A stretch of 64,000 nt of DNA from Actomonas aquatica (GCF_019679435.2 NZ_CP139781.1:3224001-3288000); one strand, 5' to 3'. Shown: positions 1 to 11,599, counted from the stretch's first letter. The notes: a model not told the origin generated them from the sequence alone. Translations and numbers: made by a program.

Positions 1-12
1 CGCCGGTGACGG

Positions 13-1062
13 CTACTCCACCCGCACCGGCTGCCCCGTCTCACCCGACTGATACAGCGCGGTGATCAGCGCCACGGCCTTGCGCGACTCGGGTCCATCG
101 ATGTGCAGCGGCCGCTGCTCGCGGATCGCGTCCACCAAATCTTCGATCTGGCGTTTGTGACCTTCGATCGAAATGCCCGCCGGGTTCGACGCGCCGGAGC
201 CCAGCTCCGCCGAACCCGCCTCCCGGATCTTGGCGTCGCCCGGTTCCTCATCCCGAAATTTCCATTCGGTGATCACACCGTCCTCCAGCCGCACCGAGCC
301 GTTTTCGCCACACAACTCGATCCGCAGCGACCAACCGGGCCACGCCGCCGTCGTCGCTTCGATCGTGCCCAGCGCCCCGCTCGGAAAACGCAGCACCGCC
401 ACCGCTGTATCCTCTGCCTCAATACCGGTGTGCACGCGCCGCGTTTTGAACGCACTCACTTCCTCCGGCAGCCCCGCAAACCACTGCAGCAGGTCCACAC
501 CGTGGATGGCTTGGTTCATCACCGCACCACCACCGTCGAGCTTGAGCGTCCCCTTCCACGGTGAGCCTTTGTAATATTCCTCCGTGCGGAACCACTTCAC
601 GTAACAGCCCGCCGTCGCCAGTCGCCCAAAGCGTCCCGCATCGAGCGCGGCTTTGATCGTGCGCGCGCCGTCGCTGAAGCGTTGCTGGAAAATCGGCGCC
701 AGCTTCACGCCCGCCATGCGCGCTTCGCTGATGAGTTTGTCCGCCCGCGCCGTGGTCGCCTCGATCGGTTTCTCCACCACCACGTGTTTGCCCGCGCGAA
801 TCGCCACCAGCGCCGGTTCCAAATGCGCGCCACTCGGCGTCGTAATGCAGACCGCATCCACATCGGGCCGCGCCACCATCTCTTCGACGGTCGAGGTCAG
901 CGCCACCGCGCCATGCTTCGCCGCGAAGGCCGGCCCCTTTTCCGGCGACCGGCTCACCACCCCGACCAGGCGGGCACCGTCGACAGCGTTGATGGCTTGG
1001 GCATGCACACCGGCAATCATGCCGGTGCCGACGATGGCGAATCCGAGGGGGTGATCAGACAT
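13..1062 (-). CDS. Gfo/Idh/MocA family oxidoreductase
   Basis: A 349-residue NAD(P)-dependent dehydrogenase of the Gfo/Idh/MocA family, cytoplasmic, probably acting on a sugar or polyol; the substrate cannot be read from sequence. The N-terminus has the Rossmann glycine motif (VGTGMIAGVHA, residues 11-21) and the family signature EKP follows GKHVVV at about residue 98. The C-terminal half has the usual alpha/beta substrate domain with a GGGAVMNQAIHGVD segment, where the His and Asp match the catalytic region. The length is normal for the family. It ends 12 bases from the window edge, so downstream partners are not visible. It is divergent from the PEP-CTERM gene. Family assignment is secure. 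Confidence 0.93.
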   Translation of the reverse strand: MSDHPLGFAIVGTGMIAGVHAQAINAVDGARLVGVVSRSPEKGPAFAAKHGAVALTSTVEEMVARPDVDAVCITTPSGAHLEPALVAIRAGKHVVVEKPIEATTARADKLISEARMAGVKLAPIFQQRFSDGARTIKAALDAGRFGRLATAGCYVKWFRTEEYYKGSPWKGTLKLDGGGAVMNQAIHGVDLLQWFAGLPEEVSAFKTRRVHTGIEAEDTAVAVLRFPSGALGTIEATTAAWPGWSLRIELCGENGSVRLEDGVITEWKFRDEEPGDAKIREAGSAELGSGASNPAGISIEGHKRQIEDLVDAIREQRPLHIDGPESRKAVALITALYQSGETGQPVRVE

Positions 1063-1240
1063 GCCGCCATCAAAGCCCGTCCGTCACCCCCGCGTCGAGC
1101 GGAAGTCTTGAGCAACCGTTTCGTCGGCAGCGGTGAAGATTTTCCACCGTCGCTGCAACAGACCGAACCGACTTCGCGAACAAAGACCTAGAACCCGCTT
1201 GGCCGCGCTCTCCCGCGACCCTGTCCCAAACGCTGTCCTC

Positions 1241-2620
1241 ATGAAAAAACGCTCTGCTCCCGCCGCTTTTACCATGGCGTGCCTCCTTCCGGTCTTGGCT
1301 TCCCTGGCTCAGGCCCAGTTCACCACGGCTTCCGGCACAGGCCTGACCCTGATCGCCGACAGTTCCAACATGCCTGATTTCTATAATTTCACGCCCGAGT
1401 TCGGCAGCGTGTCCGTGTCGAACGGCCAGGTGGCCTTTGCGGTCGACGGCTGGAACAAGGGCGTGCTGCTCACCAGCACCAGCGGCGGCGGCGCCTTCAC
1501 CGTCATCGCGTCGGATGCCACCGACGTTCCCGGCGCGACGACCGGCACCAAATTTTCCAGCTTCAACGGCGTCACGCTGCACAACGGCACCGTCACCTTC
1601 AGCGGCAGCGGCGCCTCCTTCAGCAGCCAGGGCGTGTTTTCCGGCAACGGCGGCGCCCTGACCACCCGGCTGTATTATGGCGATACCCCCACCAACGCCT
1701 CCGGCAGCCTGAACGGCATCTCCACCAGCTCGCCCGGCATCGGCGCCAACGGCACAATCCTGACCACCGCCTCCACCTCCGGCGCTCAGAACCTCGTCAC
1801 CATCACCAGCGGCGGCGCCCAAACCGTCGTGCTCGCCCCTGGCGACACGATCCCCGACGGCAATGGCTACGCCGGCGGCACCGCGTCGACTTCCGGCCTC
1901 AGCAATGCCCGGATCGTCACCACCGGCGATCTCGCCCTGCACACCTTCGCCTCCAGCGGCACTCAAAACGGTTCCTCCTTCACCAACCGCAGCGGCCTCA
2001 TGTTCACTGACCTGCAATCCGGCGACCAATCCGTTTTCTTCGCCAATGAGATGCCCCGCCCCGGTGCGTCCGGTTACCCGCAGATCAACCTGACCTCCTT
2101 CGACATGACCAGCGCCGGCATCGCCTTCACCGTGCGCAGCGCCGACTTCCAGTCGGATCTCTATTTCAGCACCGACAACGTGTTCGGCGCCTCGGATTTT
2201 CTGCTCAGTAGCGACTCCTCGCTCGATCCCGATGCGCCCATCGACTTCAGCTCGATCGGCTCGGTGGCCATTCTCGGCACGGGGGAAATCGCCTTTGAGG
2301 GGGTGACCGCCGGCGGCGAAGGACTCTACGCGATCGACCCCGTCACCGGCACGCTGCGCACCCTGCTCGAGACCGGCGAAAGCATCAACGGCGACGTTGT
2401 ATCCGGCATTACGTTCACGGGCGCCTCCGCCGACAGCAGCGATTTCCTCGTCGTGCTCGAATTCGCGGCCTCCGACCCGGGACTCTACGCGCTCTCCGGC
2501 GTGGGACTTTCCGCCGTGCCCGAACCCTCCACCTACGCAGCCCTCTTTGGCGCCGGCGCGCTCGGTTTTGCCTGGTGGCGTCGCCGTCGCGCCGGCGCGG
2601 CCAGCGCCTCCGCGAGCTGA
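1241..2620 (+). CDS. PEP-CTERM sorting domain protein
   Basis: Exported protein of about 459 residues. The frame is open further upstream, but I choose the ATG at 1241 because it gives a clean signal peptide: MKKR, a hydrophobic stretch, then AQAQ near residue 27. The body is low-complexity and rich in Gly, Ser and Thr with many short beta-type repeats, consistent with a secreted surface or matrix protein. The C-terminus has a textbook PEP-CTERM signal: VPEPST, a hydrophobic helix (AALFGAGALGFAWW) and RRRRAG. By established knowledge this is recognised by an exosortase-type sorting enzyme; none is encoded in the window. The function of the mature protein is unknown. A strong hairpin terminator follows. 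Confidence 0.88.
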   Translation: MKKRSAPAAFTMACLLPVLASLAQAQFTTASGTGLTLIADSSNMPDFYNFTPEFGSVSVSNGQVAFAVDGWNKGVLLTSTSGGGAFTVIASDATDVPGATTGTKFSSFNGVTLHNGTVTFSGSGASFSSQGVFSGNGGALTTRLYYGDTPTNASGSLNGISTSSPGIGANGTILTTASTSGAQNLVTITSGGAQTVVLAPGDTIPDGNGYAGGTASTSGLSNARIVTTGDLALHTFASSGTQNGSSFTNRSGLMFTDLQSGDQSVFFANEMPRPGASGYPQINLTSFDMTSAGIAFTVRSADFQSDLYFSTDNVFGASDFLLSSDSSLDPDAPIDFSSIGSVAILGTGEIAFEGVTAGGEGLYAIDPVTGTLRTLLETGESINGDVVSGITFTGASADSSDFLVVLEFAASDPGLYALSGVGLSAVPEPSTYAALFGAGALGFAWWRRRRAGAASASAS

Positions 2621-2649
2621 TTTTCGCTCTCATCCGCAGTTCCTATATC

Positions 2650-2690
2650 ACGTCCACCGAGCAGGGGTTACCCCGCTCGGCGGACGTTTC
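2650..2690 (+). terminator. Rho-independent-type terminator
   Basis: A long hairpin lies 30 bases after the PEP-CTERM stop. ACGTCC and CCGAGC on the left pair with GCTCGG and GGACGT on the right, and an inner GGGG/CCCC closes on a TTA loop. One mismatch and one bulge interrupt it. It is followed by TTTCGTTT. Confidence 0.75.
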
Positions 2691-2766
2691 GTTTACCGTT
2701 TCCCGGTCATTTTTGAAGTCCTGACATTGACCCACCCATACGGGCGGGTTTGCTGGCGCCCATCTC

Positions 2767-5430
2767 ATGGTGTCGTCATTCCCGCAACGGCCTGAGCGAA
2801 CACCGTTTCGCCTCGGGCGCTCGGCTATAACCCTGCTGGTTTTACTGGCCGCCGCGAGCCCCTCCGTCGCCGCGCCCACCGAACTCGACGCGCTCTTCGC
2901 CGCCCGTGATTGGCCGGCCTACGAAGCCGCGCTTGCCACCTCGCTCGAAGCTCCCACGTCTTCAGCACTCGACCGCGCCATCGCCACCGTCCGGCTCGCG
3001 TCATTCCGCCATGCGATTCGCCAACAGGGTTTCGCCGAATCCGTCGAGTCACTCCCGCCGGCCATCGCCACGCTCGAAACCGCCGCGCCCTCCAGCCCTT
3101 GGCTCGCCGAAGGTCACGCCCAACTCGCCACCGCCTTCTACCGTCTGCAACGCATCCCCGACGCCGTGGCCCCCGCCACCGCCGGCGCCGATCTCGCCCG
3201 CCGTCTGCTCGCCACCGCCGACCTCGACGAGACCACCCGTATCCGCCTCTACACCGCCTTCAACGTCCGCGCCTCCATCCACATGCTCTCCGGCGAAGAG
3301 GCCGCCGCCAGCGCGCTCTTCGACGAGACCATCACCGCCCTCGAAACCCTCGCGCCCAACCACCCGCAGCTCGGCTCCGCCTACGTCAACCACGGCCTCA
3401 TTCTCTACAACTTCGGCCGCTTCCGCGAACTCGCCGACGCCATGACCAAGGCCGGGCGCATCTTCGCCGACGGCGCCAACCCCGTCGCCCTTGCCGCCAC
3501 CCGCACCAACCACGGCCTCGCGCTCAACCAACTCGGCCGCTACGCCGAAGCTGAACCGCTGCTCGCCGATGGCGTCGCCCGCTTCGAAGCCATCGGCGCC
3601 TCCCGCGCTCCCATCTACGCCAACGCCATTCAAAACTGGGGCATCGCCGCCGGTTACCTCGGCCAAACCGACGCCGCTCTCGCCCGCATCAACACCGCCC
3701 TCGAACTCCGCACCGCCCTCTATGGCGAAGACCACTTCGAGGTCGCCGTCACCCTCGCCCACCGCGCCCGCGTTCACCTCCAGGCCGGCGACTTCACCGC
3801 CGCCGTGGCCGACTCCACCCCCGCCGCCGACCTCACCGCCGCGCTCGCCGATCCCACTGCCCACCTCGACCTCGAGTTAACCGTCCTCGACGTCCACCTG
3901 CGCTGCCTCGCCGCCGCCGGTCGTATCGACGATCTCCACGCCATCTACCCGCGCTACGTCGACCGCCTCGAACGCTTCACCCGCCATCAGCTCGCTTACG
4001 GCCACGAAGGCGAACGCCTCGGTTTTCTCGATCGCCACGATCCGGTGTCCGCTGCCCTCGCGACCGGCGACGCCTCTCTCGTCGGTGAAGCCCTGCTGCA
4101 CTATCGCGGACTCGTTTCCGCCGCCTTCATCGAAGACGTGCAACTCGCCGCCCAAGCCGACGCCGCCGACCTCGCCGCCTGGCGTGCTGCCCTGCGCTCA
4201 CCCGAGACCGACACCTCCACCCTCGCCGCCCTCGAAGCCCGCCTCGCCACCAGCGCCACCGAACTCGGCGCCCCCCGCCGCGCGCTCGACCTCCACCTCG
4301 CCGACCTCACCCCGCAGCTCCAACCCGGCGACACCGTCCTCGTTTTCTTCCTCCATCAACCGTGGGCCGACGGCCCGACCGCGCCGACGCACTACGGCGC
4401 GTGGACACTCAGCCCCGGCCAAACCGCGCCCACCCTCCACGACCTCGGTCCCCGCGCCAAGCTCGACGCCGGCATCGCCGCGTTCCTGACCAGCTTCGAT
4501 CCCAACGCCCCCGCCGTGCAAAGCCTCGCCGCCCGCCTGCACGCGCTCCTGCCCGCCACCACGCGCCGCGCCCTCATCGTGCCCGAAGCCTCGCTGCACC
4601 AACTGCCCTTCGCCGCGCTGCCCTACGACGCCGATTCCTTTTGGGCTGAGCACCTCAGCGTCCTGCATCTCACCTCGCCGCGAGACCTGATCCCAACTAC
4701 TATCGCGATTGCCTCACCGGACACGCCTCACTTCGCCGCCATCGGCGCGCCCGATTTCGGTTCCTCCACTTGGGCACCGCTGCCCGCCGCCGCCCTCGAA
4801 GTCGACCAACTCACCACCGCCGCCACTGCCGCCGGTTGGACGACTCACCCCGCGACCGCGGCCGACGCCACCGAAACCCAACTCCGCGCCCTCTCAGCCG
4901 ACACCACTCACCTTCACCTCGCCACCCACGGCTTCGCCCTCGCCGACCGCGCCGACACCGAGCCTTCCGAACGCCTCGCCGCCAGCGGCCTCATCCTCGC
5001 CCAACCCCGCTTCGACGCTTGGACCGACGGCCGCACCGAGTTGCCCCTCGACCCGACCGACGGCGTTTTGACCGCGCTCGAAATCATGCCCCTCGACCTG
5101 CGCGGCGTGCAGCTCGTCACCCTCGCCGCCTGCACCTCCGCCAACGGCAGCATCGCGCCCAACGAGGGCCTCTACGGTCTGCCCCAAGCCTTCCGCCGCG
5201 CCGGCGCCGGCTCCGTGGTCGCCGCCCTCTGGCCAATCGACGACGACGCCGCCCGCGACTGGATGATCGCCTTCTACGAGCAACTCTTTGCTGGCGCCTC
5301 GATCGACGCCGCCTTCGCCGCCACCCAAGCCGCCCAACTCCGCGCCATTGCCGCCGACCAGGGCCCGGCCGCCGCCATCCGCCGCGCCGGCGCGTGGATG
5401 CTCAGTTATCGCGCTCCGCATGCCGACTGA
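2767..5430 (+). CDS. Exported TPR-CHAT (caspase-like) protein
   Basis: An 887-residue protein with an N-terminal signal-like segment (basic start, then ITLLVLLAAASPSVAA), a long alpha-helical TPR-like region (about residues 60-420, with AYVNHG and ATRTNHG repeats), and a C-terminal CHAT domain (about 540-880). CHAT domains belong to the caspase/separase-type clan CD peptidases. The expected His is in LATHG (His721) and the expected Cys in LAACTSANG (Cys789), so the catalytic pair looks intact. The export signal suggests the domain acts in the periplasm, which is less usual for CHAT effectors. The stop codon overlaps the start of the next gene by 11 bases, and a sigma factor and a membrane protein follow in the same operon. 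Its substrate is unknown. Confidence 0.87.
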   Translation: MVSSFPQRPERTPFRLGRSAITLLVLLAAASPSVAAPTELDALFAARDWPAYEAALATSLEAPTSSALDRAIATVRLASFRHAIRQQGFAESVESLPPAIATLETAAPSSPWLAEGHAQLATAFYRLQRIPDAVAPATAGADLARRLLATADLDETTRIRLYTAFNVRASIHMLSGEEAAASALFDETITALETLAPNHPQLGSAYVNHGLILYNFGRFRELADAMTKAGRIFADGANPVALAATRTNHGLALNQLGRYAEAEPLLADGVARFEAIGASRAPIYANAIQNWGIAAGYLGQTDAALARINTALELRTALYGEDHFEVAVTLAHRARVHLQAGDFTAAVADSTPAADLTAALADPTAHLDLELTVLDVHLRCLAAAGRIDDLHAIYPRYVDRLERFTRHQLAYGHEGERLGFLDRHDPVSAALATGDASLVGEALLHYRGLVSAAFIEDVQLAAQADAADLAAWRAALRSPETDTSTLAALEARLATSATELGAPRRALDLHLADLTPQLQPGDTVLVFFLHQPWADGPTAPTHYGAWTLSPGQTAPTLHDLGPRAKLDAGIAAFLTSFDPNAPAVQSLAARLHALLPATTRRALIVPEASLHQLPFAALPYDADSFWAEHLSVLHLTSPRDLIPTTIAIASPDTPHFAAIGAPDFGSSTWAPLPAAALEVDQLTTAATAAGWTTHPATAADATETQLRALSADTTHLHLATHGFALADRADTEPSERLAASGLILAQPRFDAWTDGRTELPLDPTDGVLTALEIMPLDLRGVQLVTLAACTSANGSIAPNEGLYGLPQAFRRAGAGSVVAALWPIDDDAARDWMIAFYEQLFAGASIDAAFAATQAAQLRAIAADQGPAAAIRRAGAWMLSYRAPHAD

Positions 5431-6010
5431 GTCCCCCGCCTCCTTGGCCGCACTCCGTCGCGGCGACCCCGCCGCCTGGCGCACGGTCTACCACGCGCAG
5501 TGGCCGCGCGCGTGGAGCGCCGCCGCCAAATACCTGCGCGACCCCCGCGACCGCGAGGACGTCGCCAGCCACGCCCTGCAACAGCTCTCCACCCAGATCG
5601 CGAATCTTAAGAGTATGGCCCACCTCGACGCCATGGTCATCGTGCTCACCCAACGCCGCGCCATCTCGCTGCTGCGTGAGTTGACCGCGCAAAAACGCGC
5701 CGACGTCGCCCCCGCCAGCCTCGATGCCCTCGAGGGTGGCATCGACACCAACCGCCTCGAGGACACCCATCCCCTGCTCCCGCCCGATCACGGCACCCCG
5801 GCCGAAGCCGCCACCCGCCGCCTCGACCTGCAACACTGCCTCGCCGACCTGCCCGCCGCCGACCGCGACCTGCTCCACGCCTACTTCGTCGACGACCGCA
5901 GCTCCGCCGAAATCGCCGCCGCCACCGGCGCCAACCCCAACACGCTCCGCAGCCGGGTCTTGCGCCTGCTCGGCCACCTGCGCGACCGTTTCGAGTCCAC
6001 CTCCCCATGA
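5420..6010 (+). CDS. ECF-type RNA polymerase sigma factor
   Basis: A 196-residue sigma-70 family regulator. The frame is open to 5288, but the ATG at 5420, overlapping the CHAT stop, gives the correct family length. Region 2 is seen around residues 15-85 (YLRDPRDREDVASHALQQL), a variable linker follows, and region 4 (DRDLLHAYF ... SAEIAAATG ... NTLRSRVLRLL) forms the C-terminal helix-turn-helix. Region 2 is somewhat divergent. It is translationally coupled on both sides: its start lies within the CHAT gene and its stop overlaps the next ATG (ATGA). The next gene encodes a single-pass membrane protein, which fits a sigma/anti-sigma pair. Its target promoters are unknown, but autoregulation of the operon would be typical. 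Confidence 0.85.
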   Translation: MPTESPASLAALRRGDPAAWRTVYHAQWPRAWSAAAKYLRDPRDREDVASHALQQLSTQIANLKSMAHLDAMVIVLTQRRAISLLRELTAQKRADVAPASLDALEGGIDTNRLEDTHPLLPPDHGTPAEAATRRLDLQHCLADLPAADRDLLHAYFVDDRSSAEIAAATGANPNTLRSRVLRLLGHLRDRFESTSP

Positions 6011-7023
6011 GCGCCGAACGCGACCAGTTTGAACAACTCGTCATCGCGTGCCTCGAAGCACCCGACGATACGACCGCGCGCGCCCAACTCGACGCTCTGC
6101 TCACCGCCCACCCCGAATGGATCGCCGACCGCACCGAGATCGAAACCCTCTGGCACGCCGCCCACCTCACCGCGCCCACCCTCGGCGAAACCCCCGTGCC
6201 CAACGCGCCCGCCCTGCCCCCGGAAATCGAAGCCCGCCTGATGGAGGCGCACTCCAACACCGCCAAAGTCGTCCGGGTCTCGTTTCGCACCAGCTGGTGG
6301 ATGGCTGCCGCCGCTGCCATCGCTGTGCTGCTCACCCTCTTCCTTTGGCCCCGCGGCGGCGGCGGCTGGACGCTTGACGCCCAAGGCCAACTCACCACCC
6401 GCGACGCCGCCGACGCCCTGCTCGCCTACGCCGACGGCCAATGGACCCAGGTCGGCGCATGGGACACCACCATCGATCCCGCGCAACGCGCCACCCTCGA
6501 ATATCTCACCGGCCAAGCTACCAACGCCAAGCCCAGCCGCCCGCGTTCGGCCAATGCCGTGGAAGTCTGGTCACCCCTGCGTATTCACTCCGGCGATACC
6601 GAGTTTCTGCTCTACTCGCCCATCGACCGCACGGTGCAGCTCGAAGTGCGCGCCTTCGAATCCTCCGCACCGTTGTGGTCGACCAGCGTCACCCTGACCG
6701 CCGGTCAACCGCAGTCCGTGCCCGCCCCGTCCCTGCCGCCTGCGGTGGCTTACGACCTCTTCCTCACCCCTGCCGACTCCCCCCTCGCTCAGCAGCACCT
6801 GCGCTTTGGTCAAACGATCGCCACGCCCAGCGCCGACACCCCCGTGCCGCTTTGGGCCGCGCAAAACCTCCTGCAAAACAACCCGCCCGTCGGCGAACTC
6901 ATCGTCCGCCTCCTCCCCGCCGCAAAGGACTCAGCGGGCGCCCGCCAACTCCTCCGCGCCATCGCCGCCGGTTACGATCTCCCCAACCTCGCCGCCTACG
7001 TGGGCAAGCTACACTCCGAATAA
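6007..7023 (+). CDS. Single-pass membrane protein, likely anti-sigma factor
   Basis: A 338-residue protein: a cytoplasmic N-terminal part of about 95 residues, one transmembrane helix (about 97-114, WWMAAAAAIAVLLTLFLW), and an extracytoplasmic part of about 220 residues. The N-terminal part (ARAQLDALLTAHPEW) resembles the short helical region of FecR-type and related anti-sigma proteins, where a sigma-binding segment precedes the membrane helix. There is no HxxxCxxC zinc motif. The start overlaps the sigma factor stop (ATGA), so the two are probably made in fixed ratio. The role as anti-sigma factor is inferred from position and topology, not from a recognised domain. The extracytoplasmic part has no motif I can name. 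Confidence 0.6.
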   Translation: MSAERDQFEQLVIACLEAPDDTTARAQLDALLTAHPEWIADRTEIETLWHAAHLTAPTLGETPVPNAPALPPEIEARLMEAHSNTAKVVRVSFRTSWWMAAAAAIAVLLTLFLWPRGGGGWTLDAQGQLTTRDAADALLAYADGQWTQVGAWDTTIDPAQRATLEYLTGQATNAKPSRPRSANAVEVWSPLRIHSGDTEFLLYSPIDRTVQLEVRAFESSAPLWSTSVTLTAGQPQSVPAPSLPPAVAYDLFLTPADSPLAQQHLRFGQTIATPSADTPVPLWAAQNLLQNNPPVGELIVRLLPAAKDSAGARQLLRAIAAGYDLPNLAAYVGKLHSE

Positions 7024-7055
7024 CCCACCCCCGCCCGCGCTCCCCCTGCTCCTCG

Positions 7056-7112
<57 letters not shown>

Positions 7113-7114
7113 CC

Positions 7115-7615
7115 TCACAACCCCTTCGTCAGAAAGATCGCCTCCCCGGCGCCGTCCTGCAGCGCATAGCGCTTGAAGCCTGCCGCCAAATACGTGCGCA
7201 GCGCTCGATGGTTTTGATCGAGCACCTCCAGCGTCAGTTTACAGCAGCCTTCTGCTCGGGCCTGCTCTTCCGCCCCCGCCAACAGCGCCCGGCCCACGCC
7301 GCGCCCACGATGTGACGGCGCCACACACACGTCGTGCAGGTTGAGCAAAGGTTTCGCCGCAAAGGTCGAGAACCCCAGAAAACACACCGCGACACCCACC
7401 GCTTGCGAACCGTCGTAGGCCAGAAATACCCGCGTCGTCGGAAACGCCCGCAACCCCTCCACCAGGCGCTCCCGCACCTCCGCCCGCAGCGGCGCCCCGT
7501 CGCCCATCGCGTCCTGCGAATAGGTGTCGACCATCGCCAAAACCTCGGCGGCCTGCCCCGCATCGTTCAGATCCGCCAACACCACCCGCACGGTCGATTC
7601 ATCACTGCTGCTCAT
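7115..7615 (-). CDS. GNAT family N-acetyltransferase
   Basis: A 166-residue acetyl-CoA-dependent acetyltransferase. I use the ATG at 7615 (MSSSDEST) rather than the slightly longer frame. The acetyl-CoA binding loop is clear: HRGRGVGRALL (motif A, Q/R-x-x-G-x-G/A), preceded by LNLHDVCVAPSHR. It is followed by a beta-strand (KLTLEVL) and the DQNHRALRTYLAAGF segment typical of motif B. Many proteins of this shape modify amino groups of small molecules or protein N-termini; the substrate is not predictable. It is convergent with the membrane protein gene and divergent from the hybrid kinase. Confidence 0.88.
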   Translation of the reverse strand: MSSSDESTVRVVLADLNDAGQAAEVLAMVDTYSQDAMGDGAPLRAEVRERLVEGLRAFPTTRVFLAYDGSQAVGVAVCFLGFSTFAAKPLLNLHDVCVAPSHRGRGVGRALLAGAEEQARAEGCCKLTLEVLDQNHRALRTYLAAGFKRYALQDGAGEAIFLTKGL

Positions 7616-7786
7616 CGTTCCAACAACGACCACCAGCCAAGCTGCGTCCAGTCCGCATTTTCGGGCGCGTTCCTGCTCCGCCGGAAACGCAACCGATTGA
7701 CCTCTTTCACTTGTTTCATTTGCCTCCGTGTTGGTTCAGCCCACTTCTCCCGCTTCGCTTCTCTCTCCCGCTTTGCCTTTCGTCGC

Positions 7787-9817
<2,031 letters not shown>

Positions 9818-9911
9818 GTTTTTCCCCAAAAACAGCGAGCGCCCGTCCTCTCCCCGCCGTCCTGTTCGTGTAGAAGGTTGAACCCATCACCTTCAACCAC
9901 ACTTCTGCATC

Positions 9912-10283
9912 ATGTCTTCCGCCGACGCCTCCGACGCCCTCCCTCAGTTCCTCCTCCTCTTCCGCGAACCTAAAACCGATGCCCTGCCCCCCTCCCCGGA
10001 GGAGCTGCAGGCCCTCCTCGCCGAGTGGACCGCCTGGGCCGACCACGTCGGCGCCGAGGGCAAATACCACAGCGGCAACCCCCTCGAGGAAAGCGGCGCC
10101 GTCCTGCGCGGTCCCGCCGGCGAACACGTGACCGATGGCCCCTTCATCGAAGCCAAGGAATTCCTCGGCGGCTACTTCCTGATCAGCGCCGCCGACCTCA
10201 ACGACGCGATCACCATCGCCCGCGGCTGTCCCGGTCTGCGTGACGGCATGTCCGTCGAGGTGCGCCCCATCCTCGCCCATTGA
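9912..10283 (+). CDS. YCII-related (DGPF) protein
   Basis: A 123-residue protein of the YCII/DGPF family. The diagnostic stretch is VTDGPFIEAKEFLGGYFLI (about residues 75-93), close to the DGPF consensus. The family is widespread and its chemistry is unclear. It is well known to sit next to ECF42-type sigma factors, as here: the stop codon overlaps the TTG start of the sigma gene. Expression of the pair is therefore probably coupled. The length is typical and the gene looks intact, unlike its partner. Confidence 0.9.
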   Translation: MSSADASDALPQFLLLFREPKTDALPPSPEELQALLAEWTAWADHVGAEGKYHSGNPLEESGAVLRGPAGEHVTDGPFIEAKEFLGGYFLISAADLNDAITIARGCPGLRDGMSVEVRPILAH

Positions 10284-11543
10284 GCGACGACGCCCCTCCC
10301 GCGGTCTCGCGCAGCCAGCGCCTGCTGGCCCACCTCTTTCGGCACGAATACGGCCGCTTGGTGGCGGTGCTCACCCGCCACCTCGGCCCCGCTCAGCTCG
10401 CCCTGGCCGAAGACGTTGTTTCCGACGCCCTCCTGCGCGCCGCCCAATCCTGGCCCTATCACGGCATCCCGCCCTCGCCCATCGCCTGGCTGCTCACCAC
10501 CGCCCGGCACCGCGCGACCGACCTCTGCCGCCGCGACCAACGCTGGCAGCGCAACGAAGCCGCCATCATCACTCACCTCGAACAACTGTGCGCCCAGGTC
10601 CAACTGGCACCGACTGCCGTATTCGAAGAGGAACTACAGGATGCCACCCTGCGCATGATGTTTGTCTGCTGTGATCCGGGCCTCTCCCCCGCGGCGTCCG
10701 TCGCCCTCATCCTCAAGACGCTGGCCGGCTTCAGCGAAGCCGAGATCGCCGCGGCCTACCTGCAACCCCGCGACACCATCGCCAAACGCCTCGTGCGCGC
10801 CCGCCGCCAACTACGGGAGCATCCGCCCGCCTTCGAGCTACCGCCCCCGGCCGAACTTACGACCCGCACCGGCGCCGTGCTGCACGCGCTCTACCTCCTG
10901 TTCAGCGAAGGCTACTGCGCCTCCACCGGCGACCAAACCATTCGCGCCGACCTCTGCGCCGAGGCCCGCCGCCTGCTCGCCGCCCTTCGGCAGGCGCCCT
11001 GTGGCCAGACCCCCGCCGCCGCCGCGTTGGCCGCATTGTTCTGTTTTCACTCCGCCCGCCTCACCGCCCGCACCGACCTCGACGGCACCCCGCTGCTGCT
11101 CGCCGATCAGGACCGTCGCCTATGGGACCAGACACTCATTCACGAAGGCAGGCGACACCCTCACCCGCTATCACTGCGAAGCCGGCATCGCCGCCTGCCA
11201 CTGCCTCGCGCTGACCTTTGCGCAGACCGACTGGCCGCAGATCATTCGTCTCTACCGTCAGTTTGCTACCATCGCGCCGTCGCCTCTGGTCACCCTCAAT
11301 CACGCCGTCGCCCTCACCGCCGGCGGCCAGGCCGCCACCGCCCGCCAACTGCTGGACGAAGGCATCGACCGCCAAGCCCTCGCGGCGCACCACCGCTACC
11401 ACGCCGCCCGCGCCTACGCCTGGCACGACCACGATCCCGCCATCGCCCGCGCCGCCTACCAACGCGCCGTCGCCCTCGCGCCGTTGCCCGCCGAGCGCGA
11501 GGCCCTCCTCCGCCGACTGGATTCGCTGCCGCAAACCCCGTAG
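10280..11543 (+). pseudogene. Frameshifted ECF42-type sigma factor (DUF6596)
   Basis: An ECF42-type sigma factor broken by one frameshift. It starts at a TTG overlapping the YCII stop. Frame one gives region 2 (LAEDVVSDALLRAAQSWP), region 4 (LKTLAGFSEAEIAAAYL ... AKRLVRARRQL) and most of the C-terminal extension, up to WDQTLIHEG. The family continues in a different frame from about 11148 (AGDTLTRYHCEAGIA) through the helical tail (PLVTLNHAVAL ... ALAPLPAEREALLRRLDSLP) to a TAG at 11541. Family members normally have about nine residues between these two segments, so a loss of 3n+2 bases, about 26-29, is the simplest explanation. Known ECF42 proteins need this extension for activity. Without correction, translation would run on for several hundred residues antisense to the next gene. 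Recent inactivation or a sequencing error are both possible. Confidence 0.82.
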
Positions 11544-11599
11544 CTGCGTTTGAGCAAAGCGAAAACGTGGCCCACCCTGCCCCCCCCGCCTCGGCCCGC

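Noticed and set aside
1070-2029. A 319-residue open frame on the minus strand
   Set aside because: It is antisense to the PEP-CTERM gene, with Gly/Ala noise and no signal peptide or domain.
6007-7023. Zinc-finger (ZAS) anti-sigma domain
   Set aside because: No HxxxCxxC motif is present, so only a general anti-sigma role is proposed.
7334-7786. Upstream extension of the hybrid kinase frame
   Set aside because: It is antisense to the acetyltransferase and carries no domain; the family begins after 7787.
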